A stretch of DNA of 64,000 bases from Methanocella arvoryzae MRE50 (GTDB lineage: Archaea > Halobacteriota > Methanocellia > Methanocellales > Methanocellaceae): positions 1,364,001 through 1,428,000 of the forward strand of contig NC_009464.1 in the NCBI RefSeq assembly GCF_000063445.1. The letters are read 5' to 3'. Each line of letters opens with the position of its first letter. Position 1 is the stretch's first letter. This document shows positions 25,661-34,583 of the stretch, in pieces. The notes beneath the pieces were generated by a model. That model saw only the letters and a program-made list of their open reading frames with translations, was not told the origin of the DNA and did not search any database. The position numbers and the translations under genes were made by a program.

Positions 25661-27268
25661 TCACTCCTTTATCTCTTCTTGTTCCCACGGGGCCGTCACC
25701 AGCTTCCACGCCGGCGTCGACACCGCGTTCGCTACCTCTTTCGCGAAGGTCATCGCACCGTTGAAGCCTGCGTATGGGCCGGTGTAGTCGTACGAGTGCA
25801 GCTGTCTCGACGGGACGCCGAGCTTGTGGGCGATGTACTTGTCTCTGACACCCGTAAGTATTAAGTCCGGCTTCAGCTCCCGGACGAGACGTTCGAACTC
25901 GTGGTGGTTGATGTCGTCGATGATGACCTCTCCGTCCTTCATGGACGTGTTCATGCCCTCGTAGTAGCTGAGAGGGACCTTTTTCTTCAGCTCCTCGAAC
26001 TGCTCCTTCGACATGTTCAGGTAGACGTTCGCCTCCTGGTAACGCTCCTTGTCCGGCTCTAAATGCAGTTCCGGGATGTTTTTGGAGTCCGCGTCGCTCT
26101 TGATCGTGGGGATGACCTGCCGGCCTTCATAGTCGTCCCGGTGGGCGAACTCGTACCCCGCCACGATCATCTCCATGCCTAAATCGCGGAGCAGGTACTG
26201 GTAGTGGTGGCTCCTCGAGCCTCCGACGAACCCGAAGGCAGTCTTGCCCTGGAGCAGCTTGCGGTAGTGCTCCATTACGGGCTTCACTATGGCCATCTCT
26301 CTGGCGATGACTTCCTCGGTCTTCTGTACAAGCGCCTCGTCCCCGAAGCACTGGGCTATCTCTCTGAGGGATTTTGCGGTCGCATCCACCCCGATGAAGT
26401 TGACCTTCAGCCACGGCATGCCGTACTTAGTCTCCATCATCTCCGCGATGTAGTTTATAGAGCGGTGGCACTGGACCAGGTTCAGGTCCGCTAAATGGAG
26501 ACCCCTGATATCCACGTAGCTGCTGTCGCCGGTCAGCACGCAGTTCACGGTGTAGCCGATCTCTTGCAGTATGCGCTCCAGCTCCCAGCCGTCGCCTCCG
26601 ATGTTGTACTCTCCGAGCAGGTTGATGACGTAGCTCCCGGGCTTTCGCTGGGCGCCTTTGCCGATCACGTGCTCCATGAGGTTGTTGTTGGCTATATGGT
26701 GGCCGGCAGACTGGCTGACACCCTTGTAGCCTTCGCAGTTGAAGGCCACCACCTGGATGCCGTGCCGCTCCTGTGCGGCCTTTGCCACGGCGCCGATATC
26801 GTCGCCTATCAATCCTATCGGGCAGGTGGCGCTGATGGAGATGGCCCTCGGGTGGAACATCTCGACCACTTCGTCGATCATCTTCGCCAGCTTCTTCTCC
26901 CCGCCGAACACGATGTCCGGCTCCTGCATGTCAGTGGTGAAGCAGAGGGTGGAGTAGATGTTCTCCCTGGGCGTAGTGTCGTCCGCCTTCGCCTTGTTCC
27001 TCCGGGTGCCCCACGAGTAGTACGCGCAGCCTACCGGGCCGTGGACGATGTGGACCATGTCCTTGATCGGCCCGACCACCACGCCTTTACAGCCTGCAAA
27101 ACAGCAGCCTCGCTGGGAGATGATACCGGGTATGGTTCTGGTGTTGGCCTCGATCTGCTGGCAGGCTTCGCCAGAGTTCTTGATCAGGATATGCTTCTTC
27201 CGGTTCTTCCTGACGATATCGGGGTAAGTCGCCAGCAGGTCCTCGAGTTTCTTGTCTGTGATAGCCAT
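25661..27268 (-). CDS. nifD: Nitrogenase MoFe protein alpha subunit
   Basis: The 535-residue subunit keeps P-cluster cysteines (RGCCFAGCKG, GPVGCAYYSW, SATCPIGLIGDD), the catalytic Gln-His stretch EGYKGVSQSAGHHIAN, and the cofactor histidine in HSYDYTGPYAGFNG. CHRSINYIAEMMETKYGMPW is Mo-type. An insertion around residues 390-440 (NIPELHLEPDKERYQ…) is typical of clostridial/archaeal NifD and explains the length. No delta-subunit gene follows, consistent with a Mo enzyme. Confidence 0.96.
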   Translation of the reverse strand: MAITDKKLEDLLATYPDIVRKNRKKHILIKNSGEACQQIEANTRTIPGIISQRGCCFAGCKGVVVGPIKDMVHIVHGPVGCAYYSWGTRRNKAKADDTTPRENIYSTLCFTTDMQEPDIVFGGEKKLAKMIDEVVEMFHPRAISISATCPIGLIGDDIGAVAKAAQERHGIQVVAFNCEGYKGVSQSAGHHIANNNLMEHVIGKGAQRKPGSYVINLLGEYNIGGDGWELERILQEIGYTVNCVLTGDSSYVDIRGLHLADLNLVQCHRSINYIAEMMETKYGMPWLKVNFIGVDATAKSLREIAQCFGDEALVQKTEEVIAREMAIVKPVMEHYRKLLQGKTAFGFVGGSRSHHYQYLLRDLGMEMIVAGYEFAHRDDYEGRQVIPTIKSDADSKNIPELHLEPDKERYQEANVYLNMSKEQFEELKKKVPLSYYEGMNTSMKDGEVIIDDINHHEFERLVRELKPDLILTGVRDKYIAHKLGVPSRQLHSYDYTGPYAGFNGAMTFAKEVANAVSTPAWKLVTAPWEQEEIKE

Positions 27269-27281
27269 TGCGCTTCCCTCA

Positions 27282-27701
27282 CTACCATATGGCTGCTTCG
27301 CCTGCCTCGCCGGTGCGGACTCTTACCGCATCGTGCATGGGCATGACGAAGATCTTGCCGTCTCCTACTTTGCAGTCGGTCCTGTTCGCTCTCATGATGG
27401 CTTCCACGATCCTGGGCACGTCCTCGTCGTGCGCCAGCACGGTGAACAGCCGCCTGGGGAACAGCCTGGTCCCGTCCAGGAAGTCGGTCACCAGCTTTTC
27501 GGTGGCCCCGGCCTCCGTGACGTCGTCGAAGCTCATGGACATGAGCTGGGCCTTCCGCTTCTCGATGAGCGCCGGGTCAGCCACCAGCTTGCCTCTGCCC
27601 TCTACCTTCACCGCCATGAAGCCGGCCACGCCCGCCTCGATCAGCGCTTTCTTGGTCGCGCCCGTCCTGTTCATCCGCACGATCGCTATGATCTCTTTCA
27701 T
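27282..27701 (-). CDS. nifI2: PII-like nitrogenase regulator NifI2
   Basis: The 139-residue GlnB-family protein has KEIIAIVRMNRTGATKKALIEAG, a long T-loop and VGDGKIFVMPMHDAVRVRTGE. NifI2 with NifI1 binds the MoFe protein and switches nitrogenase off after ammonium addition, sensing 2-oxoglutarate and ATP in methanogens. Its place between nifI1 and nifD is the typical archaeal order. Confidence 0.94.
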   Translation of the reverse strand: MKEIIAIVRMNRTGATKKALIEAGVAGFMAVKVEGRGKLVADPALIEKRKAQLMSMSFDDVTEAGATEKLVTDFLDGTRLFPRRLFTVLAHDEDVPRIVEAIMRANRTDCKVGDGKIFVMPMHDAVRVRTGEAGEAAIW

Positions 27702-27716
27702 CGTAGCGTCTCCAGA

Positions 27717-28043
27717 TTACAGGCCTTTCAGGCCGCTCGAGATGGTGTAGGCATCGTCGACCTGGCTCACGAAGATCTTGCCGTCGCCGAAGGCTCCGTT
27801 GTCCCCGGTTCTGGCGCTCTTCAGGATTGTGCCGATCACGGCGTCCTTGTCCTTGTCCTCGATGGCGATCATGATGAGGGTCTTGGGGATCTCGTCGTAG
27901 ACCATGCTACCCATCTTGATGCCCTTCTGTTTGCCTCTGCCTACCACGTCTACCACGGTTGCGGCGTGGAAGCCGGCTTTCGACAGCTCTGCCAGGACGA
28001 CGCCTTTCTTGTCCGGCCGGACGATTGATCTGATCAGTAACAT
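27717..28043 (-). CDS. nifI1: PII-like nitrogenase regulator NifI1
   Basis: The ~108-residue GlnB-family protein begins MLLIRSIVRPDKKGVV and has GRGKQKGIKMGSM (T-loop) and NGAFGDGKIFVSQVDDA. ATG at 28043 is preferred over GTG 28061 because GAGGAGG lies just upstream of it; the GTG would overlap the nifH stop. It acts with NifI2 in ammonium switch-off. Confidence 0.93.
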   Translation of the reverse strand: MLLIRSIVRPDKKGVVLAELSKAGFHAATVVDVVGRGKQKGIKMGSMVYDEIPKTLIMIAIEDKDKDAVIGTILKSARTGDNGAFGDGKIFVSQVDDAYTISSGLKGL

Positions 28044-28057
28044 TGTCCGATACCTCC

Positions 28058-28885
<828 letters not shown>

Positions 28886-29123
28886 TTAGTTCTCCTGGAT
28901 TATCTGTTGTAGCTGCAGTTGCAGCTGCCTTTCGCCATCTCAAGCGTAGCCGCAGGTTTCCGGCGCAGCCTCTCTCAACAGGCACACGTCCCGGCGAGTT
29001 TGTTCATAGATGGGCCCGATAATACTGGGCCCAACATCGGCGGTATAATTCCCGGCTTAAGCCGGCCTGCCGGTGCCGCATTGACCGTAGAGTTCGTGCT
29101 GTCGCATGTAACCTTGGACTTAC

Positions 29124-29137
29124 GGAAACTAACTTCC
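29124..29137 (-). promoter_or_regulatory. NrpR operator of the nif operon
   Basis: The sequence GGAA-ACTAAC-TTCC is an exact match to the GGAA-N6-TTCC operator of NrpR, the methanogen nitrogen repressor. Its centre lies ~20 bp downstream of the nifH TATA box, so it covers the expected start point. NrpR itself is not in the window. Confidence 0.85.
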
Positions 29138-29146
29138 CTGTACTAC

Positions 29147-29156
29147 TATTTAAATG
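29147..29156 (-). promoter_or_regulatory. nifH TATA box
   Basis: The minus strand reads CATTTAAATAG, a good archaeal TATA box. With the usual 25-bp spacing the transcript would start near 29124, inside the NrpR site, leaving a long leader to 28882. Confidence 0.75.
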
Positions 29157-29483
29157 TTTGTTATGAAATATCAGGTATTATCGGCATAAATTTTTCTTAA
29201 ACAATCATATTCAATACGATAAAATCGGAGAATGTAGGCAATGTAATCTAAGTATATATGAAATGTTCATATGCTACATGACCGGTGATTTCGGTAAAAA
29301 TTGTTGCAATAATATTTATAGATACAGTTTATTTTCAAATACAAGAATATTAGACTTATGTTATGTGATTTTACTACACGTAATACTATATGACTCGAAG
29401 ACAGTTTATTTATATAAAAATGCCTGATTATGCTGGTCACCTAGTTAGCCCTGTCTTCCCATATGAAAATTCTTAAAGGGGTT
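29157..29483. other. A+T-rich gap, no gene seen
   Basis: About 330 bp of A+T-rich sequence lies between the nif promoter and the small open frame ending at 29484. I find no tRNA, no repeat family shared with other gaps, and no supported reading frame. Confidence 0.5.
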
Positions 29484-29666
29484 TCACATTGACTGCACTA
29501 ACCGGGTGAAACTCGCCGCATCGCCGGGAATCTGCTTCGTTGCCGCTCTTCTCGGGTCGATACCCATCAGCCTGGCCGATGAGGTCGCCTGGGAGGACAC
29601 GCTTGATAAGTCGTTTTTCGCCTCTTCCATTTCCAGATCGCAAGCTTGAAGTACCTCCTGCCACAT
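29484..29666 (-). CDS. Possible 60-residue small protein, unrecognised
   Basis: The open frame begins MWQEVLQACDLEMEEAKND and ends SFTRLVQSM. It starts 9 bases from the palindrome at 29675-29701, which it would share with the divergent methyltransferase gene. There is no clear ribosome site and I recognise no family, so it may be spurious or a remnant. Confidence 0.3.
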   Translation of the reverse strand: MWQEVLQACDLEMEEAKNDLSSVSSQATSSARLMGIDPRRAATKQIPGDAASFTRLVQSM

Positions 29667-29674
29667 AATGACTC

Positions 29675-29701
29675 TATGACCAAATTAGTCATTTGGTCAT
29701 A
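29675..29701. promoter_or_regulatory. Long palindromic operator TATGACCAAA-N7-TTTGGTCATA
   Basis: Perfect 10-bp arms with a 7-bp spacer end 8 bases before the ATG at 29710. The size suits a TetR/MarR-type dimer. The TetR-family gene at 30705 is the nearest candidate regulator, but it is not adjacent. Binding would block initiation or the start of the transcript. Confidence 0.65.
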
Positions 29702-29709
29702 GTGATATA

Positions 29710-30273
29710 ATGGATGAAATACCGTCGATAGGGCTCACCGAGAGCCAGATGAGGGCACTGGACAGTTCCTGGAGGGGCTGGTTCCTGAAAAACCAGGAAA
29801 TAAGAATCATGCGCAAGATGCTGCGGAATGCCGGCATCAGCCTGGAAGGCAAAGTGATCATGGATGCCGGATGCGGGTCCGGCCTCGGCACGAAATACCT
29901 GCTGGAAGCACTCGCCCCTTCGAAAATGATCGCTTTTGACTACATGCCCGAGCAGATCGCGCTGGCGAAAACCAAAGGCCTGCCAGTGGACTTCTACGTG
30001 GGCGATATGCGCCGGCTCGATCTACCGGATAATTGCCTTGATGCCTGCTTTGCAATCACTGTCCTACATCACATCCCGGACTGGCCGAAAGCGGTGAAAG
30101 AGGCTGCGCGTTTGCTCCGCAAGGGTGGGATCTTCGTGGTCGAGGAGCCTCAGGAAGATACCTTCGGGTGGGCGAAGTTTGAGGCTGCGGTGAAGGCTAA
30201 TGGATTTGAGATACTGGATATGCGGTATAGTGTGCCCTTCGTGATGCGCAGCTACCTCTGCCGGAAGCTATAA
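29710..30273 (+). CDS. SAM-dependent methyltransferase, small
   Basis: The 187-residue class I methyltransferase has motif I VIMDAGCGSGLGTKYL (~residue 51), motif II IAFDYMPEQIALA, and LDACFAITVLHHIPDW. It resembles UbiE/Methyltransf_11 proteins; the substrate is unknown. GTGAT lies a few bases before the ATG. A strong palindromic operator precedes it. Confidence 0.85.
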   Translation: MDEIPSIGLTESQMRALDSSWRGWFLKNQEIRIMRKMLRNAGISLEGKVIMDAGCGSGLGTKYLLEALAPSKMIAFDYMPEQIALAKTKGLPVDFYVGDMRRLDLPDNCLDACFAITVLHHIPDWPKAVKEAARLLRKGGIFVVEEPQEDTFGWAKFEAAVKANGFEILDMRYSVPFVMRSYLCRKL

Positions 30274-30497
30274 TCCAAATGTCGATTATTAGCGTGTGAC
30301 AGAAAAAATGTGTATCATGCCTGAATCGCAGAATGATTCGATCGCGATTGCGAATATTTCCGTATACGGACTATGAACGATAAGCGGTAACCTAGCATCT
30401 GGTTGAAATACCGCCAAGCACTCGCCTCATGATAAATGGGGTATTCAGGTAGAGGCTATGAAAAATTAGAAGTTGGCCCTGCATATGTCGAAAATAC
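30274..30497. other. Spacer without a gene
   Basis: This holds no supported gene. AAATACCGCCAAG occurs near 30405 and again at the edge of the hairpin element at 30492, so it may carry a decayed repeat copy. GAATCGCAGAATGATTCG near 30333 is a short inverted repeat. Confidence 0.4.
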
Positions 30498-30622
30498 CGC
30501 CAAGAACGCCAAGAGGCCAAGAGCGCCAAGTTATACATTTTCATGTAACGCCAGGGAGCCAGGCACGCCAAGAAAGATATAGGTACCCTTGGCGTGCCTG
30601 GCTCCTTGGCGTGCTTGGCGGC
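30498..30622. repeat. CGCCAAG short-tandem-repeat hairpin
   Basis: The left side has tandem CGCCAAG-NN units (30498-30530). A 24-bp arm at 30549-30572 is then answered by its complement at 30588-30611 with one mismatch, around a 15-base loop, and one further inverted unit follows. The element lies upstream of the TetR gene start at 30705. Confidence 0.85.
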
Positions 30623-30704
30623 TTGCAAACGCCAGATCAGAACAACTGCAGATCGCTTTTCCATTGAATATCGATGGTGCATATACTCGAAAAAAGGTGT
30701 AAAG

Positions 30705-31301
30705 ATGGCCAGAAAATTTTCGGATGAAGATCGTGCGGAAGTCCGCCGGAAGATCATGCATGAGGGCAGGACGCTCTTCGCCCGGTACGGGGTGAAGAAG
30801 ACCACCATCGATGACATAGCCCGGGCGGCGGAGATCGGCAAGGGGACCGTCTATCTTTTCTTTCCTTCGAAAGAGGAACTGGTCTTCGAGCTGATCCGGG
30901 AGGAATACCAGGCCTACGGTGTTTTGGTCGACAGGCTGGCGCAGCTGCCCGAGGTGACACCGGCAGATGTCCGGGAGGCGCTGCGCGAGCTGTTCATGAT
31001 GCTCGGCCGGAGCCCGCTGCTGCAGACTTTGTACGACTCCGGGGAGAGCGACGAAATCAGCCGCATCCTCTCGAAGGAGAAGCAGAGTGAGCACAAGCAG
31101 GATGAGGAGTGCTTTTTCAACGAGCTGTTCGAAGTTTTGAGGATTAAGGGATACTCTCCCAAACATGGGCCGGAAGTAATCCGCGGGCTGTTCAACGTGG
31201 TCTGGCTGGCGGTCATGAACAAGGAGCGGATATACGCTGATACTCCGGTTGTTGAAGAGCTGCTATTAGACATGCTGTGCAGGGAGATAACTGGCCGGTG
31301 A
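30705..31301 (+). CDS. TetR-family transcriptional regulator
   Basis: The ~198-residue protein has an N-terminal TetR helix-turn-helix, GRTLFARYGVKKTTIDDIARAA then EIGKGTVYLFFPSKEELV (residues ~18-58), and a helical ligand-binding half. ATG at 30705 follows AGGTG by 5 bases; the frame is open further upstream but runs into the repeat element. The ligand is unknown. It could bind the palindrome at 29675 or the next genes; nothing here proves it. Confidence 0.9.
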   Translation: MARKFSDEDRAEVRRKIMHEGRTLFARYGVKKTTIDDIARAAEIGKGTVYLFFPSKEELVFELIREEYQAYGVLVDRLAQLPEVTPADVREALRELFMMLGRSPLLQTLYDSGESDEISRILSKEKQSEHKQDEECFFNELFEVLRIKGYSPKHGPEVIRGLFNVVWLAVMNKERIYADTPVVEELLLDMLCREITGR

Positions 31302-31327
31302 GACTGGCTTCTCGGCGCAGGCCGCCT

Positions 31328-31483
31328 ATGCCAGCAGCTTCACCGCCGACCGCTCAGACGGCAACTCTGACATAGGCAGCCACGGCTCAGGCTACACCCG
31401 GTTTCGCTATGGGTATCACTGCAATAGCGCTGATCGGACTGGGTACGGTGCTCGCGGTTGCCGGCAGAGCAGGTAAAAAATAA
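31328..31483 (+). pseudogene. Remnant of a surface-protein C-terminal anchor
   Basis: One frame reads MPAASPPTAQTATLT, an in-frame TAG, then AATAQATPGFAMG and a hydrophobic stretch ending AGRAGKK-stop. A Pro/Thr-rich linker, TPGF, one membrane segment and a basic tail is the usual end of an archaeal surface protein. No N-terminal part is present, so I read this as a relic left by deletion. Confidence 0.45.
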
Positions 31484-31521
31484 AAACGGGTTTTCCTTTC
31501 TTTTTCCTTCAGCCGTTCTCT

Positions 31522-31869
31522 TCAATAGCCATAGCCCTGCGCCGTCATGTATGGCACGCACTGCTGCCTGAACCGGTCGTAGAAGTAGCCGGAGGGGCAC
31601 GGCCCGCCGGGGGGATAGGGCTGCTGGGCAGGCACGCACTGCCGGGAGTACGAGTCGTAATAATAGCCCGGTGGACAACTGCTTTGCGGAAGCAGGCCGG
31701 GCTGCTGAGTGTACGGGTACTGCTGCTGTCCGTATATGCCGGAGCCAAACTGCGAGAACTGGCTTTGGTAGAGCTGCGCTTCAGTCGAGGTCGCCAGCGC
31801 GGGAACGACCAGCATCGAAACTAGTATCAGTGCAATAAGCGCTTTTCTGGTCAGGCTTGCTTGTTCCAT
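31522..31869 (-). CDS. Small secreted Tyr/Gln/Pro-rich protein with two Cys repeats
   Basis: The ~115-residue protein has a signal peptide (LIALILVSMLVVPALA) and two similar repeats: CPPGYYYDSYSRQCVP and CPSGYFYDRFRQQCVP, each with a cysteine pair that could form a disulfide. ATG at 31869 follows GGTGGTG. A T-rich run past the stop could end transcription. I do not recognise a family; the repeat resembles short cell-surface CPPGY motifs. Confidence 0.7.
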   Translation of the reverse strand: MEQASLTRKALIALILVSMLVVPALATSTEAQLYQSQFSQFGSGIYGQQQYPYTQQPGLLPQSSCPPGYYYDSYSRQCVPAQQPYPPGGPCPSGYFYDRFRQQCVPYMTAQGYGY

Positions 31870-32040
31870 TTCAACACCACCATCTTTGACGTGGTAGTCT
31901 GTAACCGGGGAATAAAAGTGTTGAGACGCAGATGAGCGCAGAAATGCCGGGGCTGTCTGGCAGAGACTGGCTCTTGCCGTCTTTTCAAGCAGCAATTATA
32001 ATGTTACAGCCTCTAAATATTCGGTTGGAGCCTGACTGAA

Positions 32041-32883
32041 ATGCCTGATACCATCGACTGGGAAGCTGCTATTAATACCCGCAGGTCTGTCCGGAGCTAC
32101 GAGCCGCGTCCGGTGGAAGCGAAGACGATGTCCGACCTCCGGGAATTTGCTCAGTCAGGCATGCAGATCCCCTTCGAGCACAGTGTCAAAGTACGCTTTT
32201 TCAAAGCTCCGCCGGGCAGCCGGCTCTACGCCCTGAAAATGGCGCCTCCCGACAACGTGGCGTTTATGGCGAAGACTGATGTAAAGTCAATATCTGCGGC
32301 CGGTTTCGTCGGGGAAATGGTGATCCTCTACGCTACTGCTCTCGGGCTGGCCACCTGCTGGTACGGCCACTACTCGATGGCTGAGCTGGAGCGGCTGCTG
32401 CCCCACCTCGGAGAAGCCGCGGCGCAGCCTCAGCCTAAATGGGGCTACGGCAGTGGCGTGGTGCCTGGCGAGCGAGCCATCTGCATTTCGCCGGTAGGGT
32501 ACTGGGAGAAGGGGGGCATCAGGCTGGCGGACCGGTTGACCGGGGCATTCATCAGCTACAAGCGCAAGCCTGTCGGAGAACTGCTGGAGGGAGGCGTTAA
32601 AGAAGAAGACCTGCCCCGGGAAATTGCTTACGCGATCGACCTCGCCCGGAAAGCCCCTTCGGCCGCCAACAGCCAGCACTGGCGCTTTACTGTTTCGCCG
32701 GACTTCAAGACCGTGACCATCGCCATGCCTGCAGGCTACAGGCACCTCAAGTGGGAGCACCCCGACGTAGACATCGGCATATGTGCCTGCCACTTCTGGC
32801 TGGGGCTGGGGCTGCAGAACGTGGGCTGCAGGGTCTCGCCCGGCGAAGAAGAGGGCCGGGCAGTGTGGCGGTTCGAGCTATAG
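32041..32883 (+). CDS. Nitroreductase-fold protein
   Basis: The 280-residue protein starts with the nitroreductase signature NTRRSVRSYEPRPVE and continues with GEMVILYATALGLATCWYGHYS. A second segment, KAPSAANSQHWRFT, repeats the FMN-binding SxxNxQxW motif, so it looks like the tandem TM1586-type putative nitroreductase. It should bind FMN; the substrate is unknown. Confidence 0.82.
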   Translation: MPDTIDWEAAINTRRSVRSYEPRPVEAKTMSDLREFAQSGMQIPFEHSVKVRFFKAPPGSRLYALKMAPPDNVAFMAKTDVKSISAAGFVGEMVILYATALGLATCWYGHYSMAELERLLPHLGEAAAQPQPKWGYGSGVVPGERAICISPVGYWEKGGIRLADRLTGAFISYKRKPVGELLEGGVKEEDLPREIAYAIDLARKAPSAANSQHWRFTVSPDFKTVTIAMPAGYRHLKWEHPDVDIGICACHFWLGLGLQNVGCRVSPGEEEGRAVWRFEL

Positions 32884-32940
32884 GGGCGTCATACTCCCGG
32901 CCTGAAGGCTCTTTTTTAGTTGTCCTCGCCTGGCCTGCCC

Positions 32941-33654
32941 TTATACTCTGGCCGTGTAGTACAGCCAGAACAGCATCAGCGCCAGCGGGACGGTCTCGAT
33001 CATATAGGCGCCGGTCCCGGAGCTCATGTGCTGGATTACTACCAGCATGATCAGGGGGAACAGCCACGCGAGGGTGATGAGCGTGGCGATGAAGCTTGCC
33101 TTCTGCCGGCCGATATCGGCCTTGTCGAGCATGGGTAGCAGGTAGCCTGGCCCGGCGATCATCAGCGCGATGGAGAAGTGGATGCCGAGGCCGAGCAGGG
33201 CGGCTACCTGTAGCCAGTCCGGGCTGGCCGGATTGAAGCCGTGTACGCTGCCTCCGGCGATCGAATATGCGGTCGGGGCAAGCAGTTCTGCGACCAGTGG
33301 GACCAGGATAGCGACGGGGTACCAGTGGAGGTTCTTTTTCCAGTTTCCGAGGACCGCAAACATCGGCCTGAGCTCTGCCAGCGCCAGCCCTTTGCCGGGC
33401 TCCCGGAGGAAGACAGCGGCAAGCCACATGCCCGTCATCGCGCCGGCATATAGCAGGAAACCCGGGACATTGCCGGTAACGTCGAACTGGAAGGGTATCA
33501 CGCCTTTCGCCGATGCAAGCAGCAGCATCCAGCAGGACCACGAGATGATGATGCTCAGAAAAAAGAATGTCTGCACTTTTTCGAACACGCTTTCGGTGAT
33601 TTTTTGCGGGGAAAGTTTTTCGATCTTTTCCAGCAGAACTGGCTCTTCATACAT
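32941..33654 (-). CDS. Multi-pass membrane protein, CPBP-like
   Basis: The 237-residue protein has about six membrane segments. Its general pattern recalls CPBP intramembrane protease-family proteins, but I do not see the full EExxxR and HxxxN/H motifs (only VAELLAPTAYS and GIHFSIALM), so catalysis is doubtful. It has no obvious operon partner. Confidence 0.55.
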   Translation of the reverse strand: MYEEPVLLEKIEKLSPQKITESVFEKVQTFFFLSIIISWSCWMLLLASAKGVIPFQFDVTGNVPGFLLYAGAMTGMWLAAVFLREPGKGLALAELRPMFAVLGNWKKNLHWYPVAILVPLVAELLAPTAYSIAGGSVHGFNPASPDWLQVAALLGLGIHFSIALMIAGPGYLLPMLDKADIGRQKASFIATLITLAWLFPLIMLVVIQHMSSGTGAYMIETVPLALMLFWLYYTARV

Positions 33655-33831
33655 AGTAGCTTATACTCCGGTATGTCATACCTGATGGTCTCCCCTCAAT
33701 GCTGCATTTACTATTTAAGGATTACCTTGCCGCGATAAGTGCCTGGCTGCCATGCCGTCGTCTTTATATCCCACGGTGTCCAAACGGTTGCACAGCCGGT
33801 CTTCCGCAGACCGCAACCTGAGGTATTGCCA

Positions 33832-34512
33832 GTGAACGCCGTTAAAATACTCCTCGCCGCCACCATAATCGCCGCCATGACACTATGCTCTGGCTGCATC
33901 TTCTGCTGCGGCCTCGACAGCCAGCTGAGCAAGTACAAAAAGTCCGTCACCGAGATCACGCTCCCCGACAGCCCGTCGATCGGCGGCAAGCAGTACCACC
34001 TCGGGGAAACCGACACGCAGCTCAGCCGCGCCGAAGTCAAGGCCGGCATCATCGATGTCCTCGGCGAGCTCGCGTATCCCCGCTCAGACATCGAAACTGC
34101 CACAGATCAGGCCATAGACACGGCGGGCATCTACGAGTACAAATACTTCAACTACACCGGGAGCTCAAAGGCAGAGACCTTCGGCGTCTACGTGGCGAAG
34201 GCAGGCAGCCCCTTCACAGTCATGACGGGCTTCGAGTCCCTGCGGCAGCTGCTGGACTCGTCGCTCTGGTTCATCAACAACCCCTCATATAACTGGGGCG
34301 GGGTCAACAACATCACCTATGCCGGCAGCTCCACAGTCGGCGACGGCAGCGAGAAGTACCGGGCCGACGTCTTCGGCCAGGGCAGCTATACCGTCGTGGC
34401 CAGGTATAGCAACCTGTACGTGCTCGCCTATTCCTTCGAGTCCTTCGAGGTCGCCGAGGAGGCGGCCCGGATGGCCATAAAAGAGATCGACACAGTAACA
34501 GCCGGGCCTTAG
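33832..34512 (+). CDS. Predicted lipoprotein, unknown function
   Basis: The GTG start at 33832 follows AGGT. The product begins MNAVKILLAATIIAAM and has a lipobox-like TLCSGC, followed by CC. The mature ~200 residues include WFINNPSYNWGGVNN and end in two helices with VAEEAARMAIKEID. I recognise no family. CGGTC…GACCG just upstream can form a short hairpin. Confidence 0.65.
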   Translation: MNAVKILLAATIIAAMTLCSGCIFCCGLDSQLSKYKKSVTEITLPDSPSIGGKQYHLGETDTQLSRAEVKAGIIDVLGELAYPRSDIETATDQAIDTAGIYEYKYFNYTGSSKAETFGVYVAKAGSPFTVMTGFESLRQLLDSSLWFINNPSYNWGGVNNITYAGSSTVGDGSEKYRADVFGQGSYTVVARYSNLYVLAYSFESFEVAEEAARMAIKEIDTVTAGP

Positions 34513-34583
34513 AGCCCGCTGCTAATTCTTGTAAGCCTTTTTATATCCAGCCTTCCATACGTTTACTCTTAGGAGGCTTTACT

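Noticed and set aside
31328-31483. Pyrrolysine-containing gene
   Set aside because: The TAG lies in a fragment with no N-terminal domain and no pyl genes are in the window; a decayed relic is simpler.
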